From positions 1 to 8,065 of the forward strand of contig DAOVIP010000071.1 of assembly GCA_030671465.1 (NCBI GenBank): a stretch of DNA of 8,065 bases, read 5' to 3'. The position numbers and the translations under genes are program-made. The notes beneath the pieces are model-generated. The model saw only the letters and a program-made list of their open reading frames with translations. It had not been told where the DNA came from and did not search any database. Positions 1 to 6,205 of the stretch are shown here, in pieces. Position 1 is the stretch's first letter. Every line of letters starts with the position of its first letter. This stretch comes from Candidatus Aminicenantota bacterium (GTDB lineage: Bacteria; Acidobacteriota; Aminicenantia; UBA2199).

Positions 1-108
1 AATAGAACCCACTGGACCAATGCGGATATCGCTGTTTTTGATAGGGCCTGCAAGCAGGTTCGCTGGTATATTGATTCCCGGTTGAATGATGGTGACCAAT
101 TCAAATAA
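1..108 (+). CDS. C-terminal end of an unrecognised protein (5' end outside window)
   Basis: An open frame enters from the left edge and stops at TAA 106-108, giving 35 C-terminal residues that end in RLNDGDQFK. The stop lies three bases before the Shine-Dalgarno of cysS, which is typical operon spacing and the main reason to believe this frame. The peptide is rich in charged and aromatic residues (it includes CKQVRWYIDSRL) with no membrane segment. I do not recognise the family and assign no function. An open frame of this length can occur by chance, and the opposite strand is also open here, so the call is moderate. If real, the gene is probably co-transcribed with cysS. Confidence 0.5.
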   Translation, partial: NRTHWTNADIAVFDRACKQVRWYIDSRLNDGDQFK

Positions 109-110
109 TT

Positions 111-116
111 CAGGAG
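111..116 (+). promoter_or_regulatory. Shine-Dalgarno site that sets the cysS start at GTG 122
   Basis: CAGGAG lies five bases before GTG 122-124. The upstream in-frame ATG codons at 86 and 89 lie inside the preceding open frame and have no comparable leader. Starting at GTG 122 also puts the family motifs at almost the same residue numbers as in E. coli CysRS, with KMSKS beginning at residue 267 against 266. Both points favour GTG over ATG. Confidence 0.75.
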
Positions 117-121
117 TTAAA

Positions 122-1516
122 GTGGATATCCGTTTCTATAATACCCTGAGCAATCAGTTGGAAACCTTCAATTCCATTGAAAAAGGGAAGATGAGAATCT
201 ATACCTGCGGTCCCACGGTTTATGATTTTGCTCATATTGGAAATTTCAGATCATATGTGTTTGAAGATCTGGTTAAAAGATATTTTATCTATTCCAGGTA
301 TGATGTCAAGCATGTAATGAATATTACCGATATTGATGATAAGACAATAAAAAAGGCCAACGAGTTGAATTCCAGTTTGGAAGCGGTTACCCAGCAGTTC
401 ATTGATGCATTTTTTAATGATATCGCTAAGCTGAATATCATTAAAGCGGATGTTTATCCCCGTGCCACTCAACATATTGATGAAATGATTTCTATCATTG
501 AAATTCTGGAAAAAAAGGGATACGCTTACCAAAAGGGCGATTCTGTTTACTTCAGTATTGAGAAATTTCCTCAATATGGCAGGCTGGCCAATGTGTCGCG
601 GGATAAACTGAATACGGGATTGAGAAGTGATGCCGATGAATATGAGAAAGATAATATTCAGGATTTTGTATTATGGAAAGGCAAGAAAGAGGGTGAACCC
701 TTCTGGGCTACTCCATTTGGAGACGGAAGGCCTGGTTGGCATATTGAATGTTCGGCCATGAGCATGAAATATCTGGGTGAGCATTTTGATATTCACATGG
801 GAGGAGTAGATAACATTTTTCCCCATCATGAAAATGAAATCGCTCAATCCAAATGTTCAACCGGAAAACCGTATGTGAATTACTGGATTCACTGCCAGCA
901 TTTGATTGTCGAAGACCAGAAAATGTCCAAATCCCTTGGCAATCAGTATACGTTGGCAGACCTGATCGATAGAGGATATGATGAGATGGTTATCCGTTAT
1001 TTGTTATTGTCTACTCATTACCGAAAATTACTTAATTTTACTTTCAGGGGGCTTGATCAAGCCAAAAAGTCCTTGATGCGGATAAATGATTTCATTTTTT
1101 CACTCAATGGTTTAAAGCCTGTTGAAGGAGAATCGGAAACTTTTTCTGATTTTATAAAAGAAAATGAGATTGGTTTTAAAAAAAACATGAATGATGATTT
1201 CAATATTTCCGGTGCCCTGGGTGTTTTTTTTGAATTTATTCATTACATCAATTTGCATATGGATAATCTGAAAAAAGGTGATGTGGAAAACATTTTGGCA
1301 TATATCGATCGGGTAAATTCTGTACTGGGTGTGATTAAACAAAGCTCATCCGATACTCTGGAAAAACAGATCATGGAAAAAATTACACTCCGGGAAAGGG
1401 CTCGCCAGGAAAAGAATTTTCAACTGGCCGATTCCATTAGAGAAGAACTCAAATCAAAAGGTATTCTCTTGATTGATACTCCTGACGGGGTTCGCTGGAA
1501 ATTGGAGAAGAAATAA
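122..1516 (+). CDS. cysS: Cysteinyl-tRNA synthetase
   Basis: Cytoplasmic class I aminoacyl-tRNA synthetase that charges tRNA-Cys with cysteine using ATP. From GTG 122 it is 464 residues, normal for the family. It begins DIRFYNTLSNQ, followed by CGPTVYD with the first zinc ligand Cys29, the HIGH motif as HIGN (38-41), WHIEC with Cys210, PHHENE with His235 and Glu239, and KMSKS (267-271). The four zinc ligands that give cysteine specificity are therefore all present. The rest is the helical DALR/anticodon-binding part, ending in the usual basic, charged C-terminus (LADSIREELKSKGI then DTPDGVRWKLEKK). It follows the partial gene closely, and hemW starts 57 bases after its stop, so the three may share a transcript. 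The only ambiguity is the start: an annotation from ATG 86 would add 12 residues. No frameshift or missing catalytic residue is seen. Confidence 0.97.
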   Translation: MDIRFYNTLSNQLETFNSIEKGKMRIYTCGPTVYDFAHIGNFRSYVFEDLVKRYFIYSRYDVKHVMNITDIDDKTIKKANELNSSLEAVTQQFIDAFFNDIAKLNIIKADVYPRATQHIDEMISIIEILEKKGYAYQKGDSVYFSIEKFPQYGRLANVSRDKLNTGLRSDADEYEKDNIQDFVLWKGKKEGEPFWATPFGDGRPGWHIECSAMSMKYLGEHFDIHMGGVDNIFPHHENEIAQSKCSTGKPYVNYWIHCQHLIVEDQKMSKSLGNQYTLADLIDRGYDEMVIRYLLLSTHYRKLLNFTFRGLDQAKKSLMRINDFIFSLNGLKPVEGESETFSDFIKENEIGFKKNMNDDFNISGALGVFFEFIHYINLHMDNLKKGDVENILAYIDRVNSVLGVIKQSSSDTLEKQIMEKITLRERARQEKNFQLADSIREELKSKGILLIDTPDGVRWKLEKK

Positions 1517-1573
1517 GATAGTTACTGACAGGATCATGATAGAGGGTTTCTATAACCGGATATTGTGGATTTC

Positions 1574-2626
1574 ATGAAAAAGAAAGCCGGAATCTATATC
1601 CATATCCCCTTTTGTAAGCGTAAATGTTTTTATTGTCATTTTGCCACTATCCCATTTGATTCACAACTTGTGAATGAATATTTGAATTCAGTGAAAAATG
1701 AACTTCGCATGAAATCGAATTCCGGATATGTGATTGATTCGATTTATGTGGGTGGCGGATCACCATCCCTGCTGGAAGAGGCACATTATTTTTCCTTGAT
1801 GGAGTCGATTTCAAAATATTACCAGATGGCATCAAATCCTGAAATCAGTATTGAGTGTAATCCTGAAGATATTTCAAATGAGAAGTTAAAGATTTTTAAA
1901 AATGCCGGTTTCAACCGGTTGAGTATTGGTACCCAGTCTTTCATTGAAGAAGATCTCAAATACTTGCAGCGGGGTCATTCGGTGAACCAGTCTCTTAAAG
2001 CTGTTTCGATCGCTCTGGAGCACTTATTTTCAAACCTGAATGTTGATTTCATTATCGGGCTTCCCACCCAGAATGAAAAATCGCTGGATTTGAATTATTC
2101 TCATGTTGAACGTTTTAATCTTCCCCATGTGTCCTGTTATTTACTGGAAAATGTTTTACCAGCTCACTCTTCAGAAGAGTGTCAACATAAGCTCTATAAT
2201 TTTACCCGGAAAAGGTTGGGCGCCTTCAACCATTATGAAGTCTCTAATTTTTGTAAATCGGGATTCGAGTGCCGACACAATCTGAAATACTGGAAAAATC
2301 AGGAATATATTGGAATCGGTTTATCTGCTTCTGGATTTCAAGACCACAAAGATTATAAAAATGATGATGATTTTACTGATTATTTAAAAAAAACAAGACA
2401 GAATATCCTGCCGGTTAAGGAAATCAATTCAATCAATCCGGTGTCGAGAAAAATTGTCATGGGATTGCGTCGATTAAAGGGGTTGCCAATTTCAAGTTTT
2501 CATTCCTATTCAAAGGAATTGGCATTTCTAAGCGACGAGAATCTATTGATAAAGGTAGGAAATAATATTGCTGTAAATCCTGAAAAAATCCTTTTACTCA
2601 ATGAGATCTTAACTTATTTTGTTTGA
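1574..2626 (+). CDS. hemW: HemW-like radical SAM protein (heme chaperone / coproporphyrinogen III oxidase-like)
   Basis: Radical SAM enzyme fold of the HemN/HemW family. From ATG 1574 it has 350 residues. The 4Fe-4S ligands are the CxxxCxxC of PFCKRKCFYC (Cys14, Cys18, Cys21). GGGSPS (60-65), ECNPED (94-99), IGTQSF (118-123) and IGLPTQ follow in family order. YEVSNFCKSGFECRHNLKYW is the HemW signature region, and GLRRLKGLP plus a terminal winged-helix-like segment complete it. HemW proteins are regarded as heme-binding chaperones rather than true coproporphyrinogen dehydrogenases; I infer that role here. The protein is shorter than the usual roughly 380 residues, mostly because the stretch between LLENVLPA and the YEVSNF block seems about 15 residues short. 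GTG 1565, three codons upstream, is an alternative start; neither has a strong leader. The last codons carry the left copy of a 19-base repeat that brackets the next gene. Confidence 0.9.
   Translation: MKKKAGIYIHIPFCKRKCFYCHFATIPFDSQLVNEYLNSVKNELRMKSNSGYVIDSIYVGGGSPSLLEEAHYFSLMESISKYYQMASNPEISIECNPEDISNEKLKIFKNAGFNRLSIGTQSFIEEDLKYLQRGHSVNQSLKAVSIALEHLFSNLNVDFIIGLPTQNEKSLDLNYSHVERFNLPHVSCYLLENVLPAHSSEECQHKLYNFTRKRLGAFNHYEVSNFCKSGFECRHNLKYWKNQEYIGIGLSASGFQDHKDYKNDDDFTDYLKKTRQNILPVKEINSINPVSRKIVMGLRRLKGLPISSFHSYSKELAFLSDENLLIKVGNNIAVNPEKILLLNEILTYFV
2602..2620 (+). repeat. Left copy of a 19-bp direct repeat, in the hemW 3' end
   Basis: TGAGATCTTAACTTATTTT is identical to positions 4556-4574. 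Extended leftwards (2592-2620 against 4546-4574), 25 of 29 bases match. This copy encodes part of the hemW C-terminus (EILTYF). With the partner copy it brackets the histidine kinase gene, as an insertion duplicating its target or attachment core would. Confidence 0.8.
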
Positions 2627-2675
2627 TTTTTTCTTCTATTGAATATTCTTTGTTTTATATTTAATTCCAATGAAT

Positions 2676-4460
2676 TTATCCTACAATTTCATTTTTATCC
2701 ATTATTTTGCGAATTGCTGCAGCAATATCTTTCATTACATAAGGTTTCATAATAAAACCTTTGATTCCTATATTGTATGCTTTTTTTGGGCTAATTATTT
2801 GGCTGTAGCCTGTACAAAGAATGATGGGAATATTGGGGCGAATTTTTAGTAATTCTTTAGCCAACTGGTCACCAGTCATATTAGGCATGGTCTGATCTGT
2901 AATCACAATATCGAATTGATCAGATTTGGCTCGGAAAACTTCCAAAGCCTCTATGCTGCTAGTTCGGATTGTCACGCTATATCCAAGCTGTTGTAAAATA
3001 TGTTGACCTATGTTTGCCAGATCTTTTTCATCATCAACAAAGAGTATTCTGTCATTTCCTCTAGGAAAGGGTTTGGTTTCTTCAACTTCTATTTGGAGTT
3101 CTTTTTCTATCCTTGGAATATATATGTTGAATATGGTACCTTTTTTAGGTTGGCTTTCAACTGTTATTTTACCATTGTGATTTTGAATGATGCCATGAAC
3201 TACTGCTAATCCCATACCGATTCCATCTCCCTTTCTTTCAGTAGTATAATATGGTTCAAAAATCCTATCTAAAACCGAAGGTTCCATTCCGATACCAGTA
3301 TCTTCTACAGTAAGATTCACATAAGAACCTGGTTCAATGGTTTGGTTAGATATAATTGTTTCTTTTTCAACATCAAAGTTTTTCAAACTTATTTTTAACA
3401 ATCCTCCTGTTTCATGCATGGCATGTGCAGCATTGGTACAGAGGTTAATTAAAACCTGCTGGATTTGGATTGAGTCAGCCAAAATCACACTTAATTCAGT
3501 TTTTATATCTTGTATAATCTTTATTGTTGTTGGTAAGGTTGAACGAAGTAGTTTGAGAGTTTCTATGACTATTAAGCCGATTCTTACTGTTTTCTTTTCT
3601 GGTATATTTTGGCGACTAAATGTTAGAATTTGATTTACCAATTCTTTTGCCCTGTTAACAGTAGTTATAATCTGCTCAAGGTGATGTATGTCAACTTTTC
3701 TTTTTGGAATATCGATCTTTAATATTTCAGCACATCCCAAGATTACACCAAGTAAATTATTGAAATCATGGGCAATCCCTCCTGCTAGAGTTCCAATAGC
3801 TTCCATTTTTTGAGATTGTTGGAGTTGAATTTCTATTTGCTTTTGAAAGGTGACATCTTCAAAAGCAACGAGAAACATTCCCTCTCCTTCAGAATATATT
3901 TGACGTCCACTCAACTTTAGACTGCGATATCCAATATTGGGAAAATTTTCTTCGATCTCCAAACTGTCGAAAGAGATGTTTTTGAGCAGAAGGTCATTAA
4001 TCAGATTTTTCAATTTTGAATTTTTAAATTGACTTTTAAAAAGTTTGTATAGATTCTTTCCTTTGATATTCGCATTGTCAGTTTTAAAAAAATGAAAAAA
4101 AGAATGGTTTGCAGATAATACATTCAAATCTGAATTTAAAATTAATACAGGATAGGGAATGGTATTGACAATATTCTCTGCATATGCTCTTGCTTTTTGC
4201 AGATCTACTGCATAAGTCGTTATTTTTTTAAAGACATCATTTGAAGATTTATTGATAAATAAAATAATTGCAACGACTAATAATGCCAGAAAAAAGATAA
4301 TATAGGTGATAGATTCTTTAGAAATTTGAATCATGGCTTCATATAAAGACTTCAGTAATAGAATTAAAAGGACATAGAGTACCAATGTAAGGATGGCTTT
4401 AAGTTTTCTTACTTCATTTTTAAAGTTTTTTATGAAATCATTACTGTTTCTTTTTCTCAC
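2676..4460 (-). CDS. Membrane-bound PAS hybrid histidine kinase with C-terminal receiver domain
   Basis: Two-component sensor of 594 residues. Two membrane helices (about 22-39 and 51-69) are separated by only about a dozen residues, so there is no sizeable periplasmic sensor. A cytoplasmic PAS domain (about 90-205, with NTIPYPVLILNSDLNVLSAN) is the likely input. The HisKA domain has the phospho-acceptor His231 in GGIAHDFNNLL. The ATPase domain shows the N-box Asn343 (LCTNAAHAM), DTGIG (387-391) and GDGIGMGL (411-418). The receiver domain (about 471-588) has Asp476/Asp477, phospho-acceptor Asp522, Thr550 and Lys572, so both halves look active. No HPt domain or separate response regulator lies in the window, so signal and output are unknown. 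The start is GTG 4460 behind a strong leader. The gene is visibly more AT-rich than its neighbours (sampled lines 23-35% G+C against about 43% in yfcC) and is bracketed by a direct repeat, suggesting insertion between hemW and yfcC. Confidence 0.95.
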   Translation of the reverse strand: MRKRNSNDFIKNFKNEVRKLKAILTLVLYVLLILLLKSLYEAMIQISKESITYIIFFLALLVVAIILFINKSSNDVFKKITTYAVDLQKARAYAENIVNTIPYPVLILNSDLNVLSANHSFFHFFKTDNANIKGKNLYKLFKSQFKNSKLKNLINDLLLKNISFDSLEIEENFPNIGYRSLKLSGRQIYSEGEGMFLVAFEDVTFQKQIEIQLQQSQKMEAIGTLAGGIAHDFNNLLGVILGCAEILKIDIPKRKVDIHHLEQIITTVNRAKELVNQILTFSRQNIPEKKTVRIGLIVIETLKLLRSTLPTTIKIIQDIKTELSVILADSIQIQQVLINLCTNAAHAMHETGGLLKISLKNFDVEKETIISNQTIEPGSYVNLTVEDTGIGMEPSVLDRIFEPYYTTERKGDGIGMGLAVVHGIIQNHNGKITVESQPKKGTIFNIYIPRIEKELQIEVEETKPFPRGNDRILFVDDEKDLANIGQHILQQLGYSVTIRTSSIEALEVFRAKSDQFDIVITDQTMPNMTGDQLAKELLKIRPNIPIILCTGYSQIISPKKAYNIGIKGFIMKPYVMKDIAAAIRKIMDKNEIVG

Positions 4461-4468
4461 CTTAAATT

Positions 4469-4475
4469 CCTCCTT
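4469..4475 (-). promoter_or_regulatory. Strong Shine-Dalgarno for the histidine kinase (fixes a GTG start)
   Basis: Read on the minus strand, AAGGAGG lies eight bases before GTG 4460-4458. This near-perfect leader supports GTG as the start and complete translation of the kinase N-terminus, including both membrane helices. Confidence 0.85.
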
Positions 4476-4485
4476 AATATATTTT

Positions 4486-4491
4486 ATTATA
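4486..4491 (-). promoter_or_regulatory. Candidate -10 box for the histidine kinase
   Basis: A perfect TATAAT on the minus strand would place the transcript start near 4479, about 20 bases before the GTG. The matching -35 position (4509-4514, TTCATT, 17-base spacer) is poor. In such AT-rich DNA a TATAAT can occur by chance, so only the -10 is proposed. It lies inside the repeat-bracketed segment, so the gene would carry its own promoter. Confidence 0.4.
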
Positions 4492-4555
4492 AATGGGTCT
4501 TGTATTAAAATGAAAGTCTAACAAAAGTAATTAAGAAATTCAACTTTTTGCACTT

Positions 4556-4574
4556 TGAGATCTTAACTTATTTT
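4556..4574 (+). repeat. Right copy of the 19-bp direct repeat, between kinase start and yfcC stop
   Basis: Same orientation and identical to 2602-2620. Read in the hemW frame, this copy continues EILTYF then CQSID and a stop at 4590-4592, sixteen bases before the yfcC stop codon. That is compatible with it holding the original end of hemW before the kinase segment entered. The ancestral reading is an inference; the identity of the two copies is directly visible. Confidence 0.8.
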
Positions 4575-4608
4575 TGTCAAAGTATAGATTAAACAGATAT
4601 CGGATTGA

Positions 4609-6036
4609 TTAGAATGGTCCCCAATTAGATAAAACCGGAGGGATTAACAGCAAGAAACTTAGAATGATCAGAACCAGCATCATGGGTAAAAACCACTTGG
4701 CCCATTTTTCCCACGGTATTTTGGCGATTCCCAGCACTCCCATCGTTACCGCGGATGTGGGAAGTATGGGAATGACAAATTCACACAATTGAAAAGCCAG
4801 AACAGTGGTTTGGCGGGTAATGCCAACCAGATCACTGAGGGGAGCCATAATGGGCATGGTTAAGGCAGCCTGAGCAGTTCCAGAATGTATAAAGAAATTA
4901 ATAACCGATTGGGTCATGAACATCATCTGGGCGGCAATAATCTTTGGGAAAAAGGCGATAAACTGGGTGGCATAAAAAAGAAGTGTATCCAATATTTTTC
5001 CTTCTTCTGCGATGATCAAAATGGCTCTGGCACAGGAGATAATAAAGGCTACATTCATCATATCCTTTGCGCCTTGGACAAAATGCCTGGCCATGTCAGA
5101 GGTAGGCATTCGAGAAACAAGTCCAGAAAAAATGCCCATTCCCAGGAAAACAGCAGCAATGGATTTTATATACCAGTTCTGGAATAGTATCCCTGCAATC
5201 AGGATAATTATTCCTCCGGCAAACACTTCCAGTACGGCCCGGTTTCTCCAGTTCCATTTCGATATATCAATATGATCCTGGCTGCTCTGATGGAGACGTT
5301 CTTGATCAATGTCATAGACAGGACTCAGTTTGGGATTTGCCTTCACTTTTTTGGCGTAAATCATTACCATGGAAATGACGACTGCGGTACTGATTATCCA
5401 GACAAAAAATCGGTAGGGCAATCCCGAATAAAGTGGGAGCTCTGCTAATCCCTGAGCGATTCCCACGGTAAAGGGATTGAAAAATGCAGCGGCAAAGCCG
5501 GCTGCGGCTCCCAGGAATGGAATTGAAACTCCTACAATGGAGTCATATCCCAGTGATAATGCCAGTGGAATGAAAACCAGAATGAAGGGGATGGTCTCTT
5601 CTGACATTCCGAAGATGGAGCCAGCCAGTGAAAATACCACCATGAGTACGGGAATGATAAATTTTTGATATTTTGGATGATTTGAGAATGCCAGGGCCAT
5701 TTTTTTTATGGCCATATCAATGGTTCCCGTTTTCTGAATGACTGCAAAGGCGCCTCCGATGACAAAAAGAAAGGCTATGATTAAAACACCTTCCTTGAAA
5801 CCTTCAATCGGAGCAATGAGTAGAGATTCCGGATTCACCCTTTCTTTGGCGATATAGCGGAAAGTACCCGGTTCGGTTACTGTTCTGATCTTGCCTTCTA
5901 CTGTTTTTTCGATTCTGTTAAATTCTCCCGAAGGGATTATCCAGGTAAGGGCATACATGAGTATCACCAAAATAAAAATTAAAACCAGGGTATGGGGCAG
6001 TCTGAAACCTTTTTTTGCTTTCCTGCTTTTTTTCAT
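4609..6036 (-). CDS. yfcC: YfcC/DcuC-family membrane carrier
   Basis: Integral membrane transporter of 475 residues in the YfcC branch of the C4-dicarboxylate anaerobic carrier (DcuC) family, part of the ion-transporter superfamily. A basic N-terminus (KKSRKAKKGFRLPHT) leads into the first helix, and many hydrophobic segments follow in two halves. The first half has the signature GMSEETIPF (143-151), then FFNPFTVGIAQGLAELP (185-201). The second has SVINFFIHSGTAQAALTMP (377-395), a corresponding polar re-entrant motif. A hydrophilic loop (about 228-266) divides the halves. Relatives are annotated as putative basic amino-acid antiporters or dicarboxylate carriers; the substrate cannot be read from sequence, and no catabolic gene lies nearby to suggest one. 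The ATG at 6036 has a modest AAGGA leader with short spacing. Transcribed alone, divergent from purM. Confidence 0.9.
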   Translation of the reverse strand: MKKSRKAKKGFRLPHTLVLIFILVILMYALTWIIPSGEFNRIEKTVEGKIRTVTEPGTFRYIAKERVNPESLLIAPIEGFKEGVLIIAFLFVIGGAFAVIQKTGTIDMAIKKMALAFSNHPKYQKFIIPVLMVVFSLAGSIFGMSEETIPFILVFIPLALSLGYDSIVGVSIPFLGAAAGFAAAFFNPFTVGIAQGLAELPLYSGLPYRFFVWIISTAVVISMVMIYAKKVKANPKLSPVYDIDQERLHQSSQDHIDISKWNWRNRAVLEVFAGGIIILIAGILFQNWYIKSIAAVFLGMGIFSGLVSRMPTSDMARHFVQGAKDMMNVAFIISCARAILIIAEEGKILDTLLFYATQFIAFFPKIIAAQMMFMTQSVINFFIHSGTAQAALTMPIMAPLSDLVGITRQTTVLAFQLCEFVIPILPTSAVTMGVLGIAKIPWEKWAKWFLPMMLVLIILSFLLLIPPVLSNWGPF

Positions 6037-6049
6037 TTTCCTTTTTTCT

Positions 6050-6070
6050 GGTTAAGCTGAATTGGTTAAG
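6050..6070. repeat. Tandem GGTTAAG motifs at the yfcC transcript start
   Basis: GGTTAAG occurs at 6050-6056 and 6064-6070, a 14-base period, between the proposed yfcC -10 box and the start codon. Such placement could serve a repressor or be chance. I know of no regulator that matches this motif. Confidence 0.3.
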
Positions 6071-6075
6071 GACTC

Positions 6076-6105
6076 ATAATATTTAATTTTATTATCATTT
6101 GTCAA
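6076..6105 (-). promoter_or_regulatory. Sigma70-type promoter for yfcC
   Basis: On the minus strand a perfect -35 TTGACA (6100-6105) is followed after 18 bases by TATTAT (6076-6081, five of six matches). The transcript would start near 6069, leaving a leader of about 33 bases before ATG 6036. Confidence 0.6.
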
Positions 6106-6130
6106 TGCCCGCCTGATTTTGATTTTTACA

Positions 6131-6159
6131 TTGACTTTTTTTGGCATGAGTTATAAAAT
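6131..6159 (+). promoter_or_regulatory. Sigma70-type promoter for purM
   Basis: TTGACT (6131-6136) and TAAAAT (6154-6159) each match consensus at five of six bases and are 17 bases apart. The start of transcription would be near 6166, about 40 bases before the purM ATG. It does not overlap the yfcC promoter, which lies to its left and faces the other way. Confidence 0.6.
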
Positions 6160-6178
6160 TTTTTTAATGTGGATGCCA
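6142..6178. repeat. Inverted repeat TGGCAT/ATGCCA around the purM -10 box
   Basis: TGGCAT (6142-6147) and ATGCCA (6173-6178) are exact inverted copies with centres 31 bases apart, close to three helical turns. They lie on either side of the proposed purM -10 box and start point. The arrangement suits a dimeric regulator, but six-base arms are short and it does not resemble the known PurR boxes of E. coli or B. subtilis. Confidence 0.3.
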
Positions 6179-6189
6179 TATTTGTTCCT

Positions 6190-6197
6190 GAGGAGGT
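6190..6197 (+). promoter_or_regulatory. Shine-Dalgarno of purM, within a small possible hairpin
   Basis: GAGGAGGT ends eight bases before ATG 6206, a strong leader. GAGG 6193-6196 can pair with CCTC 6201-6204 around a four-base loop, which would partly mask the site. The stem is too short to claim regulation. Confidence 0.8.
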
Positions 6198-6205
6198 AAC
6201 CCTCT

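Noticed and set aside
1..105. Minus-strand open frame opposite the partial upstream gene.
   Set aside because: It has no start codon with a leader before cysS, whereas the plus-strand frame ends just before the cysS ribosome site. It remains a minor alternative.
1909..1920. AACCGGTT palindrome and flanking CCGGTTT/CAACCGG in hemW.
   Set aside because: It lies within well-conserved coding sequence (AGFNRLSIGTQSF) and the codons explain it.
2627..2675. Terminator between the convergent hemW and kinase genes.
   Set aside because: The 49 bases are AT-rich with only a short GAATATTC palindrome, and no stable stem followed by T residues on either strand.
2621..4555. Terminal inverted repeats at the ends of the repeat-bracketed kinase segment.
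   Set aside because: Only weak AT-rich similarity (a shared TTGAAT) could be seen between one end and the reverse complement of the other, not enough to call an insertion sequence or a transposon.
6142..6157. TTGGCATGAG resembling the -24 part of a sigma54 promoter.
   Set aside because: The required GC of the -12 element (TTGCA) is absent at the correct distance, and a better sigma70-type promoter overlaps the site.
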